Origin: Actinomycetota bacterium
GTDB taxonomy: Bacteria; Actinomycetota; Geothermincolia; Geothermincolales; RBG-13-55-18
DNA: 62,060 nt
Assembly: GCA_003598015.1 (NCBI GenBank)
Contig: QZKE01000083.1
Location: 1-62,060, forward strand
Direction: 5' to 3'
Shown in pieces: positions 24,563 to 32,353 of the stretch. Numbering within the stretch: the first letter of the stretch is position 1; each line of letters opens with the position of its first letter. Under the pieces are notes generated by a model. That model was not told where the DNA came from, made no database searches, and was given only the letters and a program-made list of their open reading frames with translations. A program made the position numbers and the translations under genes.

Positions 24563-27070
24563 TCACCTCCATGCTTTCCCTGCGGAAGACTTGATGCCCC
24601 GGCAAAGAGCGCGCAGTTGCTGCAGGCAGGCATCCAGTCTGCGCAGCGACGCCTCGTCGAGGGGATGCATACCGTACAAGTTGTCCTGCAGGGCGCCGGA
24701 AATGGGAGCGGCGAATTGCGCCGCCGCAGGGTAGGTCGACCGTATGCGCGAGAGAAACTCGTCGGGCGTCTCACTCTTCTGCCGCGTGAGACCGACCCCG
24801 GCCATCTCCTCGCACATCTTCCTGTAGGTCAGATAGATGAAGCGGCCCCGGTCCCGCGCGAAAGAGGCGGCGCGGGCGACCTCCTCCGAAGCCTTGCGCC
24901 CTCTCCGGCGCCTCTTTCTCAACCACGACCGCAGGGCCCATCCCCCCAGGAAAAGCAGCAACGCGGCGATGGCGGCGAGAAGAAAGAAGAGCACGACGGT
25001 GCCCGTACGGCCGTCGTCTTTCCCGCTGGAGCGCGAAGGTTCCGAGTCGCTCCGGGACCGGCTGCCGGACTCGAACCTCTCCATGGACCTGTCGACCTGG
25101 CCCTCACCCGTCACCTCTCTATCGGGGCTCTCACCACCATCGCCGCCCGGGGTCTCCTCACCCCCGGGTGCCTCCTCACCCCCGGGTGCCTCCTCACCAC
25201 CGGTGGTTCCTTCACCTCCGGTGGTTCCTTCACCTCCGGTGGTCCCTTCGCCGCCGGTGGTCCCTTCGCCGCCGGTGGTCCCTTCGCCGCCCTGTGTGCC
25301 GCCCATCCCGGCACCGGCACCGGCCTCGATACCGAAATTGAAGTCCTGCCGGCACTGCTCTAGCTCCGCACGGGCGACGGGCAGACAGCTGAGCCAGCCG
25401 CAGTTGGAGAAATACACCTCGACCCAGTAGTACATATCCTGTTCGTAGACCTCGAACCTGCCGCTTTCATCGTTGAACACCCGGGGGAGAAAACCCAGGA
25501 CCGGCCGTGCGGGTATCCCCGACTCGCGGCAGAGCAGGGTAACAGCGGTGGCGGCCAGTTCGACGTCTCCGCGGTGGTCGCCGTTGATGTACCTGTCCAG
25601 GTTCGCCCCGCCCGCATCCATATGCACGGAAGGGTCGTAGGTGAAGTGCTCGCTCACGTAGTCGAGGATGCCCTCCACCTTTTCCGCCTGGGTAACGCAG
25701 CCGGTGGTCGCGGCTTTCGCCATCAAGGTCAGGCCATCGACGCCGTCGTAGGCACGTGCATAGCGCTTCGTTATCTCCGAGGGTATGGAGCCGTCCTCTG
25801 GCGCCGCATGGAGAGGCAGCATGGACGTCATGGCGTAGGTGCAGCCGGCCTCCATATCCCCTGCCGTGTAGAGGTTGTCGTCCGCGTCGATATACAGCGA
25901 GTAAGGCGGGGGCGGCTCCCCATCCAGGTACACGGTGATAGGGTTCATGCCCGCCGGCATCTCCCTTCCCAGGTGGGCATGGACGAAGAAGACGAGGTCG
26001 GCCTGGACGAAGCCGGCCGTTCTCTTGCCGTCGAGCTCTTCCTGCACCTGCATTACCTCGATGCGTGGTTCGTCCGCCTGGTAGAGCGTACCCTCCGTGG
26101 ACGACTTCCATACCCCGCCGTCGAGGTACTCGAACGCCCGGAGCCGAAACGGGCAGGACACGCCGCATTCCACCTCGAAGAGGAGGGCGCCCGCGGACCC
26201 GCCCCCGGCGCCCGCTTCACCCCGGCCGCTTCCTTGCCCCGCGCCGTCTCCGCTTCCCGCCGTTCCCTCCCCCACCCCCGACCTGCCGCCGCTCAAGGGC
26301 TGCGGCAGGTCCTTGCCCAGGTCGGCCGGGGTACTCCGGCCCTCCGTCGCGGAGACCTTGCGGAAGACGTCGGAGGGCTCCCGCAGGGGCTTGGGCAGGA
26401 CGAGGTAGAGCAGCGAAGCGGCGAGCACCAGGACCAGGGCGGGCAGCAGGAACCCGGTCAGGAAAGGGGCGTTCTTACCCTGTTCCCGCAGGGAATAGGA
26501 GCTGCCCCGCAGCGCGCGCCGATGGTGTTCCCGGCGCCCCTGCTGCGCGATGGGGATCAGCAGGCACAGGTACAGCAGCACCGGGACCAGGCTCAGGGAG
26601 TCGCGGCTCAACAGGCCTACGACGAGGATGGCCGCTGATGCCGCCATGATATAGAAGTAATCCCTCGCCCTCTTCAGGGAGAAGCTGAAGCCAGCGCAGA
26701 CCGCCGCCACCAGGTCCGCGCCCAGGCTGGATACAGATCCGTACACGACCGCATAGGCGGCGATCGCGAGAAAGACGAGTACTGCGCAGAAGGCTCCCAG
26801 CAATTTTAACTCCGTATCGGTACGCTGCTTGCCCATGCGGGTCCACGACACGTAGAACCCGGCCGCGGTCAACGGCGCGAACAGGGGAATCATTCCCGGC
26901 GTATCCCAGACCAGGGGTATACCCGCATACGCGATGAGGAAGAGGGCCAGCGTGCCCCAGTGCAGCCAGGCCAGGGAGCGGTCCCTGGCCAGGGTCAGCT
27001 CCCGGTCGCTGGCCATGGGGACCGGCGGGCCTTCTCCCCTGCCGGGCTGGTAAGCCGCCAGGCCCCTCAT
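24563..27070 (-). CDS. TgpA-like membrane transglutaminase-fold protein with degenerate catalytic triad
   Basis: 835 residues. The N-terminal region has about 7-8 TM helices (roughly 30-250), then an extracytoplasmic region with the transglutaminase-like core. A low-complexity stretch of repeated GTTGGE and EAPGGE units, a further TM helix and a C-terminal cytoplasmic DUF4129-like tail complete it. The architecture is that of TgpA/DUF3488 proteins. The expected Cys (pattern GYCEHFA) is V503 in RGDVELAA, the expected His (HAWVEV) is Y548 in MYYWVEV, and the expected Asp (GWVPFDPT) is L563 in GWLSCLPV, so it should be catalytically dead. The start at 27070 overlaps the DUF58 stop as ATGA. It is the third gene of a MoxR-DUF58-TgpA operon. 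Confidence 0.88.
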   Translation of the reverse strand: MRGLAAYQPGRGEGPPVPMASDRELTLARDRSLAWLHWGTLALFLIAYAGIPLVWDTPGMIPLFAPLTAAGFYVSWTRMGKQRTDTELKLLGAFCAVLVFLAIAAYAVVYGSVSSLGADLVAAVCAGFSFSLKRARDYFYIMAASAAILVVGLLSRDSLSLVPVLLYLCLLIPIAQQGRREHHRRALRGSSYSLREQGKNAPFLTGFLLPALVLVLAASLLYLVLPKPLREPSDVFRKVSATEGRSTPADLGKDLPQPLSGGRSGVGEGTAGSGDGAGQGSGRGEAGAGGGSAGALLFEVECGVSCPFRLRAFEYLDGGVWKSSTEGTLYQADEPRIEVMQVQEELDGKRTAGFVQADLVFFVHAHLGREMPAGMNPITVYLDGEPPPPYSLYIDADDNLYTAGDMEAGCTYAMTSMLPLHAAPEDGSIPSEITKRYARAYDGVDGLTLMAKAATTGCVTQAEKVEGILDYVSEHFTYDPSVHMDAGGANLDRYINGDHRGDVELAATAVTLLCRESGIPARPVLGFLPRVFNDESGRFEVYEQDMYYWVEVYFSNCGWLSCLPVARAELEQCRQDFNFGIEAGAGAGMGGTQGGEGTTGGEGTTGGEGTTGGEGTTGGEGTTGGEEAPGGEEAPGGEETPGGDGGESPDREVTGEGQVDRSMERFESGSRSRSDSEPSRSSGKDDGRTGTVVLFFLLAAIAALLLFLGGWALRSWLRKRRRRGRKASEEVARAASFARDRGRFIYLTYRKMCEEMAGVGLTRQKSETPDEFLSRIRSTYPAAAQFAAPISGALQDNLYGMHPLDEASLRRLDACLQQLRALCRGIKSSAGKAWR

Positions 27071-28767
27071 GGCGCCTCTTCCCTCTGCAACTCGTATACC
27101 ATCGGGCCTCCCATGTAGTTCACGGGATACACGGTGAAACCGTTCTTCTTGAGCAGCGCGTAGGTGCTCTTGAAGGCCTTTCTCTGCCATGCCCGATGCG
27201 GGCTTCCATGATCGAAGGAGGAGCGGTCGAAGAGCAGCACGATGCTCTCAAACTTGTGTCGGCGCAGGAAGAGCAGGGTTCCCAGTATCCCCGGATCGGG
27301 CACCTGCAGGGGAAGCAGCAGCGTCGAGCCGTTGCCCACCCGACCGCGCAAGGTCGTGAGGGTCTCACCTATGGGACGGTATCCCGTCTGCTTCAGCCCG
27401 GCGAGGAAATCCAGCACGCGGGGGAACTCCCTCTTGCCACCCTTCACCTCCAATTCCCGGCGGCCGTCGCCCAGGGCCACGATACGCACGTCGTATCCCT
27501 TCGCGAGGACCTCCTCGCAGACGGCACCCACGATCTTCACCGCGTATTCGAAGGTGTTGTACTTGTCATCCCCCGCCCAGGCCGCGCCGTCCAGGTCGAT
27601 GACCGCGGTGAGGTCGAGCTCCGCGGGCATCTCCAGCTCCTTGACCATCAGCGCCCCCTGCCTGGCCGTGGACTTCCAATGGATAAGGCGGCGGGAATCC
27701 CCCGGCCGGTATTCGCGCACGCCGAAGAAGTCGTTGCTCAATCCGGACTTATCGATGGTGTTCAATCCCACCCGTTCCCTGGTCCCCCCCGTCAGGAGGT
27801 GAAATCCGCGGTTCGGATAGAGATGCGGATATATCTTGATGACGCAGCGTTCGCCGAAGATGCGCCGGTTCTTGAACAGGCCCAGGGGAAACTCCCTCCT
27901 CACCTCCAGCGGCCCGATATCGAAAACGCCGCGCCTGTAGCATATCGCTCCATAGCGCAAGGTGGTCCTCTCCCCCGCAGCGAGGGAACCAACGGCGATC
28001 CTCCTCTCGCGGTAGGGCTCGCTCTCTGCGGCGAAATGGTCCAGGACGGTCAGGTGGTTCATTTTCGCCGCCGCATTGTAGACTTCCAGCTTTACCTCCA
28101 CCAGGTCGTCCTCCTCCGCGTAGGAGGGCGCCTCGCGCGAGACCATTATCCTCTCCAGGCCCCGGGAGGAGAGCAGGCAGCAGGCGTAATCCATCGCCAC
28201 CAGAACCAGCACAGCCAGGGCGGGCAGATAGATAAGGGGGTTGGAGATGAGATAGGCGAGGAGTCCGAGGGCCATCGCCACTCCCAGAGCCAGGAAGGCC
28301 TTGACGGTCCAGCGGCTGGTGCGCGGCTTCGGGGCGGACGGCTTAGGGGCGGGCGGCTTCTTCGGCGGGGGCGCCTGGGGGAGCAGTGGCTTGACGGGCA
28401 CCCCACCCCCCTTGCCGCCGGCCTGGACCCTCTGCGCGAGTTCCTCGTCCACGACCTTGCCGGTGATGAGGGAGACGCCGGTGGCCCTCTCGTAGATGAG
28501 GCACATCCTCACCAGGACGATACAGGAATTGACCACCACCGCGAAACCGAAGAGGACGAAGGGGCTCGGGATCATCAGCATGGTCAGTATGAAGAGAACG
28601 ACCATCATGATCATCAAAGGCAACTGCACCAAGCTGGTTTTGTTGTACGCGGTCCTCGCGGCCGCCCACCCTTCGATCTTGGCCTTGAGCATGTAGAGCA
28701 GGGCATAGCTGAAGCCCAGGTTGCCCCAGGCGAAGAGAAAGAAGACGGGAAGAAACGACGGCTCCAT
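27067..28767 (-). CDS. DUF58 protein with extra N-terminal membrane domain
   Basis: 566 residues. The C-terminal part (about 180-566) is a DUF58/von Willebrand-like protein: two TM helices at about 155-195, a beta region, and the hallmark YRPGDSRRLIHWKSTARQG. An unusual extension of about 150 residues precedes it, with three hydrophobic helices and a Pro/Lys-rich linker with repeated PPKKPPAPKP-like sequence. Typical DUF58 proteins are near 400 residues. It is co-transcribed 12 bp after the MoxR gene and overlaps the TgpA-like gene. The MoxR-DUF58-TgpA set usually acts in cell-envelope or complex-assembly functions; the specific role is unknown. Confidence 0.9.
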   Translation of the reverse strand: MEPSFLPVFFLFAWGNLGFSYALLYMLKAKIEGWAAARTAYNKTSLVQLPLMIMMVVLFILTMLMIPSPFVLFGFAVVVNSCIVLVRMCLIYERATGVSLITGKVVDEELAQRVQAGGKGGGVPVKPLLPQAPPPKKPPAPKPSAPKPRTSRWTVKAFLALGVAMALGLLAYLISNPLIYLPALAVLVLVAMDYACCLLSSRGLERIMVSREAPSYAEEDDLVEVKLEVYNAAAKMNHLTVLDHFAAESEPYRERRIAVGSLAAGERTTLRYGAICYRRGVFDIGPLEVRREFPLGLFKNRRIFGERCVIKIYPHLYPNRGFHLLTGGTRERVGLNTIDKSGLSNDFFGVREYRPGDSRRLIHWKSTARQGALMVKELEMPAELDLTAVIDLDGAAWAGDDKYNTFEYAVKIVGAVCEEVLAKGYDVRIVALGDGRRELEVKGGKREFPRVLDFLAGLKQTGYRPIGETLTTLRGRVGNGSTLLLPLQVPDPGILGTLLFLRRHKFESIVLLFDRSSFDHGSPHRAWQRKAFKSTYALLKKNGFTVYPVNYMGGPMVYELQREEAP

Positions 28768-28779
28768 ACGTACGGCCCC

Positions 28780-29724
28780 CTAGCGCGCGGGAGCCACGGG
28801 CACGGGCACCCTCTGGAGGATGGAGACGATCACCTCTTCCGGCCTCTTGTCCTCGAGCAGGATGTTGGCGTTCATGTGCACGCGGTGGGAGAGCACGTAT
28901 ATCGCCACCAGCTTGATGTCGTCGGGGAGCACGTAGTCCCGGCCCTCCAGGTAGGCGTAGGCGCGCGCCGTCCTCATCAGGGCCAGGGAGCCGCGGGGGC
29001 TGACCCCGAGGGAGATGTCCCTGTCGACGCGGGTCTCCTGGGCCACGTTGACGATGTAGCGCTTCAGCTCCGCGGATATGCGCACCGTCTTCACCTCATC
29101 GATGGCTCCCCTCACGTCATCCAGGCTCGCGACAGGGGTGAGGGATTCTATGGGATGCGAGATCTCCTGGCCGGTGAGGATCATCTCCTCCTGCTGGTGG
29201 TCGGGATAGCCAATGGGGATCTTCATCATGAAGCGGTCCAGCTGGGCCTCGGGCAGCGGATAGGTGCCCGCGAGCTCGATGGGATTCTGGGTGGCGATGA
29301 CGATGAAGGGCCGCTCCAGCAGGTAGGTGGTGCCGTCAACGGACACGCGGTATTCCTCCATGCACTCGAGCAATGCGCTCTGGGTACGCGGAGAGGCCCG
29401 GTTTATCTCGTCCGCCAGCACGATATGGGAGAATATGGGCCCCGGCTTGAACTCGAACTCGCGCGTCTGCATGTTGAACACGCTCACCCCGGTAACGTCG
29501 GTGGGAAGCAGGTCGGGCGTGAACTGGATACGGCGGAAAGAGGAGTCGATGGACAGGGCCAGCGAGCGCGCCAGCATCGTTTTCCCCAGCCCCGGAACAT
29601 CCTCCAGCAGGGCATGTCCCTCCGAGAGCAGGCAGGACAGGAGTAGCCCGATTACCTTGCGCTTGCCGATGATTACTTTCTCGATGTTGTCCCGTATGTT
29701 CTGTATGCACCCATGGTATTCCAT
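28780..29724 (-). CDS. MoxR-family AAA ATPase
   Basis: 314 residues. Walker A is in EDVPGLGKT (41-49) and Walker B is VLADEINRA. The sensor region ATQNPIELAGTYPLPEAQLDRF-like (split around position 155) and a C-terminal lid with SPRGSLALMRTARAYA are typical. It is a cytoplasmic chaperone-like ATPase that usually acts on VWA-domain partners such as the DUF58 protein encoded next. The ATG follows GGGGGAG. It is the first gene of the operon; the 80 bp upstream are AT-rich (TATATATACTTTAT near 29784) and may hold the promoter. Confidence 0.95.
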   Translation of the reverse strand: MEYHGCIQNIRDNIEKVIIGKRKVIGLLLSCLLSEGHALLEDVPGLGKTMLARSLALSIDSSFRRIQFTPDLLPTDVTGVSVFNMQTREFEFKPGPIFSHIVLADEINRASPRTQSALLECMEEYRVSVDGTTYLLERPFIVIATQNPIELAGTYPLPEAQLDRFMMKIPIGYPDHQQEEMILTGQEISHPIESLTPVASLDDVRGAIDEVKTVRISAELKRYIVNVAQETRVDRDISLGVSPRGSLALMRTARAYAYLEGRDYVLPDDIKLVAIYVLSHRVHMNANILLEDKRPEEVIVSILQRVPVPVAPAR

Positions 29725-29806
29725 CGCTCTCCCCCATATGCCATTTGCATCCTTATATTTTCAAATGAGGTCTCGACATCAAGTATATATACTTTATGGT
29801 ACTTTA

Positions 29807-29897
29807 GGGGTCAGGTCTTTCATTTTGCATACCACGGTATGTTTTCCCCGCAGGAATCTTCGGGTACTCGGGTATGCAAAATGAAAGACCTGACCCC
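29807..29897. repeat. Inverted repeat element (27-bp perfect arms, GGGGTCAGGTC ends)
   Basis: The arms at 29807-29833 and 29871-29897 are exact reverse complements with a 37-bp interior. The right arm ends on the last base of the hypE stop codon (hypE reads leftward, stop TAG 29899-29897), so the element abuts the stop exactly as at the ligase gene (16214). It may serve as terminator for hypE. Confidence 0.88.
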
Positions 29898-30904
29898 TAG
29901 CAGATCCTGGGGAAGTGCTCGCCGGAGGGCATGCGCAGCAGGCGGTGCGAGCCCAGGGGGGTGAGGAGGCTCACCTCTCCCTTGCGGCCGTCCATGATGC
30001 TACCGATTACGGCCGCGTCCCCTCCCAGGGAATGCGCGCGCATGGCCGCGAGCACCGCCTGCGCGTCTTCCCGCGCCACCGCGGCCACCAGCTTTCCCTC
30101 GTTGGCGAGGAGCAGGGGGTCCAGGCCCAGCATCTCGCAGAAGGCCCTCACCTTCTCCCTCACCGGCAGGTCATCCTCCACCAGCTCGACGGCCACGCCC
30201 GATGCCGCCGCCAGTTCCTTGAGCGAGGCGGCCAGGCCGCCGCGGGTAGGATCGCGCAAGGCGTGGACCGCTCCCGCCTCCTGCATGGCCTCGACCAGAC
30301 CGTAGAGGGGAGCGCAGTCGGACTCCACGTCCACCCGGAAATCGAAACCCTCCCTGCCGCTCAGCACGGATGTCTCGTGGTCCCCCAGGAAGCCGTTGAC
30401 CAGGAGAAGGTCGCCGGGCATCGCCCCCTGGATGGATACCTCGCGCCCCGCGGGGATGACCCCCAGCCCCGCCGTGTTTATGTATATGGCGTCGGCGGCC
30501 CCTTTCTCTACCACCTTGGTGTCCCCCGCCACGACTTTCACGCCCGCCTCCCCCGACCAGCACGCGGCGGAGGCGAGGACCCTCTGCAGCACCTCGAAGG
30601 GGAGCCCTTCCTCCAGGATGAGGCCCATGGTCACGTACAGGGGCCTGGCTCCCCGCATGGCCAGGTCGTTCACCGTCCCGCATACGGCCAGCTTACCGAT
30701 GTCCCCGCCGGGGAAGAAGATGGGTTTGACCACGAAGGAATCGGTGGTGAGGGCGACGCGCTCGCCGGGCAGGGACAGGGCCGCGGCGTCCTCGGCTTCG
30801 CACAGGAGCGGCTCATCCAGGACGGGGAATACCACTTCCTCCAGGAGCTCCAGCATGCGCGAGCCGCCTCCGCCATGGGCCATGGTGATGACCTTATCCG
30901 CCAA
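29897..30904 (-). CDS. hypE: Hydrogenase maturation factor HypE (carbamoyl dehydratase)
   Basis: 335 residues, AIR-synthase-like fold. HypE dehydrates the S-carbamoyl on its C-terminal cysteine to thiocyanate, supplying CN ligands for the [NiFe] site. The hallmark C-terminus PRIC is present, as are MAHGGGG near the start and GDTKVVEKG. The start is probably a TTG at 30904 overlapping the hypD stop, with GGGAAGGGGAAGG upstream; an internal ATG at 30883 is the alternative. It is the last gene of the hydrogenase locus. Confidence 0.95.
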   Translation of the reverse strand: MADKVITMAHGGGGSRMLELLEEVVFPVLDEPLLCEAEDAAALSLPGERVALTTDSFVVKPIFFPGGDIGKLAVCGTVNDLAMRGARPLYVTMGLILEEGLPFEVLQRVLASAACWSGEAGVKVVAGDTKVVEKGAADAIYINTAGLGVIPAGREVSIQGAMPGDLLLVNGFLGDHETSVLSGREGFDFRVDVESDCAPLYGLVEAMQEAGAVHALRDPTRGGLAASLKELAAASGVAVELVEDDLPVREKVRAFCEMLGLDPLLLANEGKLVAAVAREDAQAVLAAMRAHSLGGDAAVIGSIMDGRKGEVSLLTPLGSHRLLRMPSGEHFPRIC

Positions 30905-31991
30905 GGCCTTCCCCTTCCCGGTAGTCGTAGAGATAGTAGGAAGCGCAGGTCCCCTCGGTGGAGACCATGCAGGGTCCGACGGGGTTTTCGGGAGTGCAGG
31001 AATGGGCGAAGAGGGGGCATTGCATGGGTTTGATCTTCCCGCACAGGATATCGCCGCAGCGGCATCCGCTATCGCGTTCCGGCCCCGGAGCCTCCACTTC
31101 CCAGGCGCCGGCGTCGTGGGCCCGGAACTCCTCCCGCAGCTCGAGACCGCTCCCCGGGATGACCCCCAGACCCCGCCACTCCGCATCCACTGCCGTGAAG
31201 ACGCGCTCCATGACCGCCATGGCCCTGGGGTTTCCCTCCGGCCGCACGGCACGGGAGTACTCGATGTCCACCCCCGGCCCCTCCTCCTTCATCTTCATGA
31301 GCAGGTAGAGCGAGCGCAGGATGTCGGCGGCCTCGAATCCCGCCACCACGCAGGGGATGCCGTATTCTTCGCTGAGGAATTCGTAAGCCCGGGAGCCCAG
31401 GACGGCGCTCACATGGCCGGGAAGGAGGAAGCCGCCGATGGAGAATCCTTCCATCTCTACCAGGGCTCGCAGGGCGGGCGGGACCAGCTTGTGCAGGCTG
31501 AGCACGTAGAAATTATCCAGCCCGGCCTGCTCCGCCTGCAGTAGGCAAGCGGCCACGGCGGGAGCGGTGGTCTCGAATCCCACCCCGAGGAAGACCACCT
31601 TGCTCCGCGCATCCTCCGCGGCCATGCGCAGGGCCTCCAGCGGTGAGTAGACCACCTTGACCGATGCCCCCCGCGATACCGCCTCCGACAGGGTCCCTTG
31701 TGGACCTGGAACCCGCATCATGTCGCCGAAGGTCGTGAGGACCACGCCCTCGAGCCCGGCAAGGGATATGGCCCTGCCGATGTCCTCCGCGGCGGTAACA
31801 CAGACGGGGCATCCCGGCCCGGAGACCAGGTCCACCTGGGGGGCCAGCAGCGGCCGCAACCCCGACCTGGAGATGGCCATGGTATGGGTCCCACATACCT
31901 CCATGACGGAGATACCTGAGGAGAATTCCTTGATCTTTTGCAGTTGCCCCTTGAGCAGGTCGGGTGAGCGAAACTCGTCGATATATCTCAT
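30894..31991 (-). CDS. hypD: Hydrogenase maturation factor HypD
   Basis: 365 residues. HypD carries a [4Fe-4S] cluster and, with HypC, assembles Fe(CN)2CO. Conserved blocks are MEVCGTHTMAISRSGL, GPGCPVCVT, FLGVGFETTAPA, and C-terminal cysteines (CRCGDILCGKIKPMQCPLF). GGAGG precedes the ATG. It overlaps hypE by 11 bases, so the two are translationally coupled. Confidence 0.96.
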   Translation of the reverse strand: MRYIDEFRSPDLLKGQLQKIKEFSSGISVMEVCGTHTMAISRSGLRPLLAPQVDLVSGPGCPVCVTAAEDIGRAISLAGLEGVVLTTFGDMMRVPGPQGTLSEAVSRGASVKVVYSPLEALRMAAEDARSKVVFLGVGFETTAPAVAACLLQAEQAGLDNFYVLSLHKLVPPALRALVEMEGFSIGGFLLPGHVSAVLGSRAYEFLSEEYGIPCVVAGFEAADILRSLYLLMKMKEEGPGVDIEYSRAVRPEGNPRAMAVMERVFTAVDAEWRGLGVIPGSGLELREEFRAHDAGAWEVEAPGPERDSGCRCGDILCGKIKPMQCPLFAHSCTPENPVGPCMVSTEGTCASYYLYDYREGEGLGG

Positions 31992-32048
31992 CGGTCCTCC
32001 ATCAAGGGATCAGGCCTGACCCCCATGCCCGACCTGACCCCTTTACCT

Positions 32049-32279
32049 TTACCAGGTTTCGTTCAGCCTCGCGGCCTCCTCCAGGAGCTCCAGGGTCTTG
32101 CGCGCCTCGTCCTTGTCGATCTTCTCGATGGCGAAACCGGCGTGGACCAGGACGTAATCCCCGGCTTCCACGCCGTCCACCAGCATCAGGCTGACGTCCT
32201 TGCGCACGCCGCCTATGTCGATGAGCGCCAGCTCGTTCTCCTTCAGCTCCAGCACCTCGGCCGGCACCGCCAGGCACAT
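32049..32279 (-). CDS. hypC: Hydrogenase maturation chaperone HypC
   Basis: 76 residues, full length for the HypC/HybG family. It begins MCLAVPAEVLEL, with the essential cysteine C2 after removal of Met. It carries the iron centre between HypD and the large subunit. AGGAGA lies upstream. The 57-bp gap to hypD contains degenerate GGTCAGG repeat fragments (31995-32043). Confidence 0.95.
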   Translation of the reverse strand: MCLAVPAEVLELKENELALIDIGGVRKDVSLMLVDGVEAGDYVLVHAGFAIEKIDKDEARKTLELLEEAARLNETW

Positions 32280-32353
32280 CGCTCTTCAACCTTTCTCCTC
32301 GTATGCCTTGCCCCCGGGCTCGCCCTTCATCTCCCGCCGCCCCGCCGACGGCA

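Noticed and set aside
27196-29646. Very long open frame on the plus strand opposite the MoxR/DUF58 genes
   Set aside because: It is a shadow of GC-rich coding on the other strand; no ribosome site, domain or sensible composition, while the minus-strand proteins are recognisable families.
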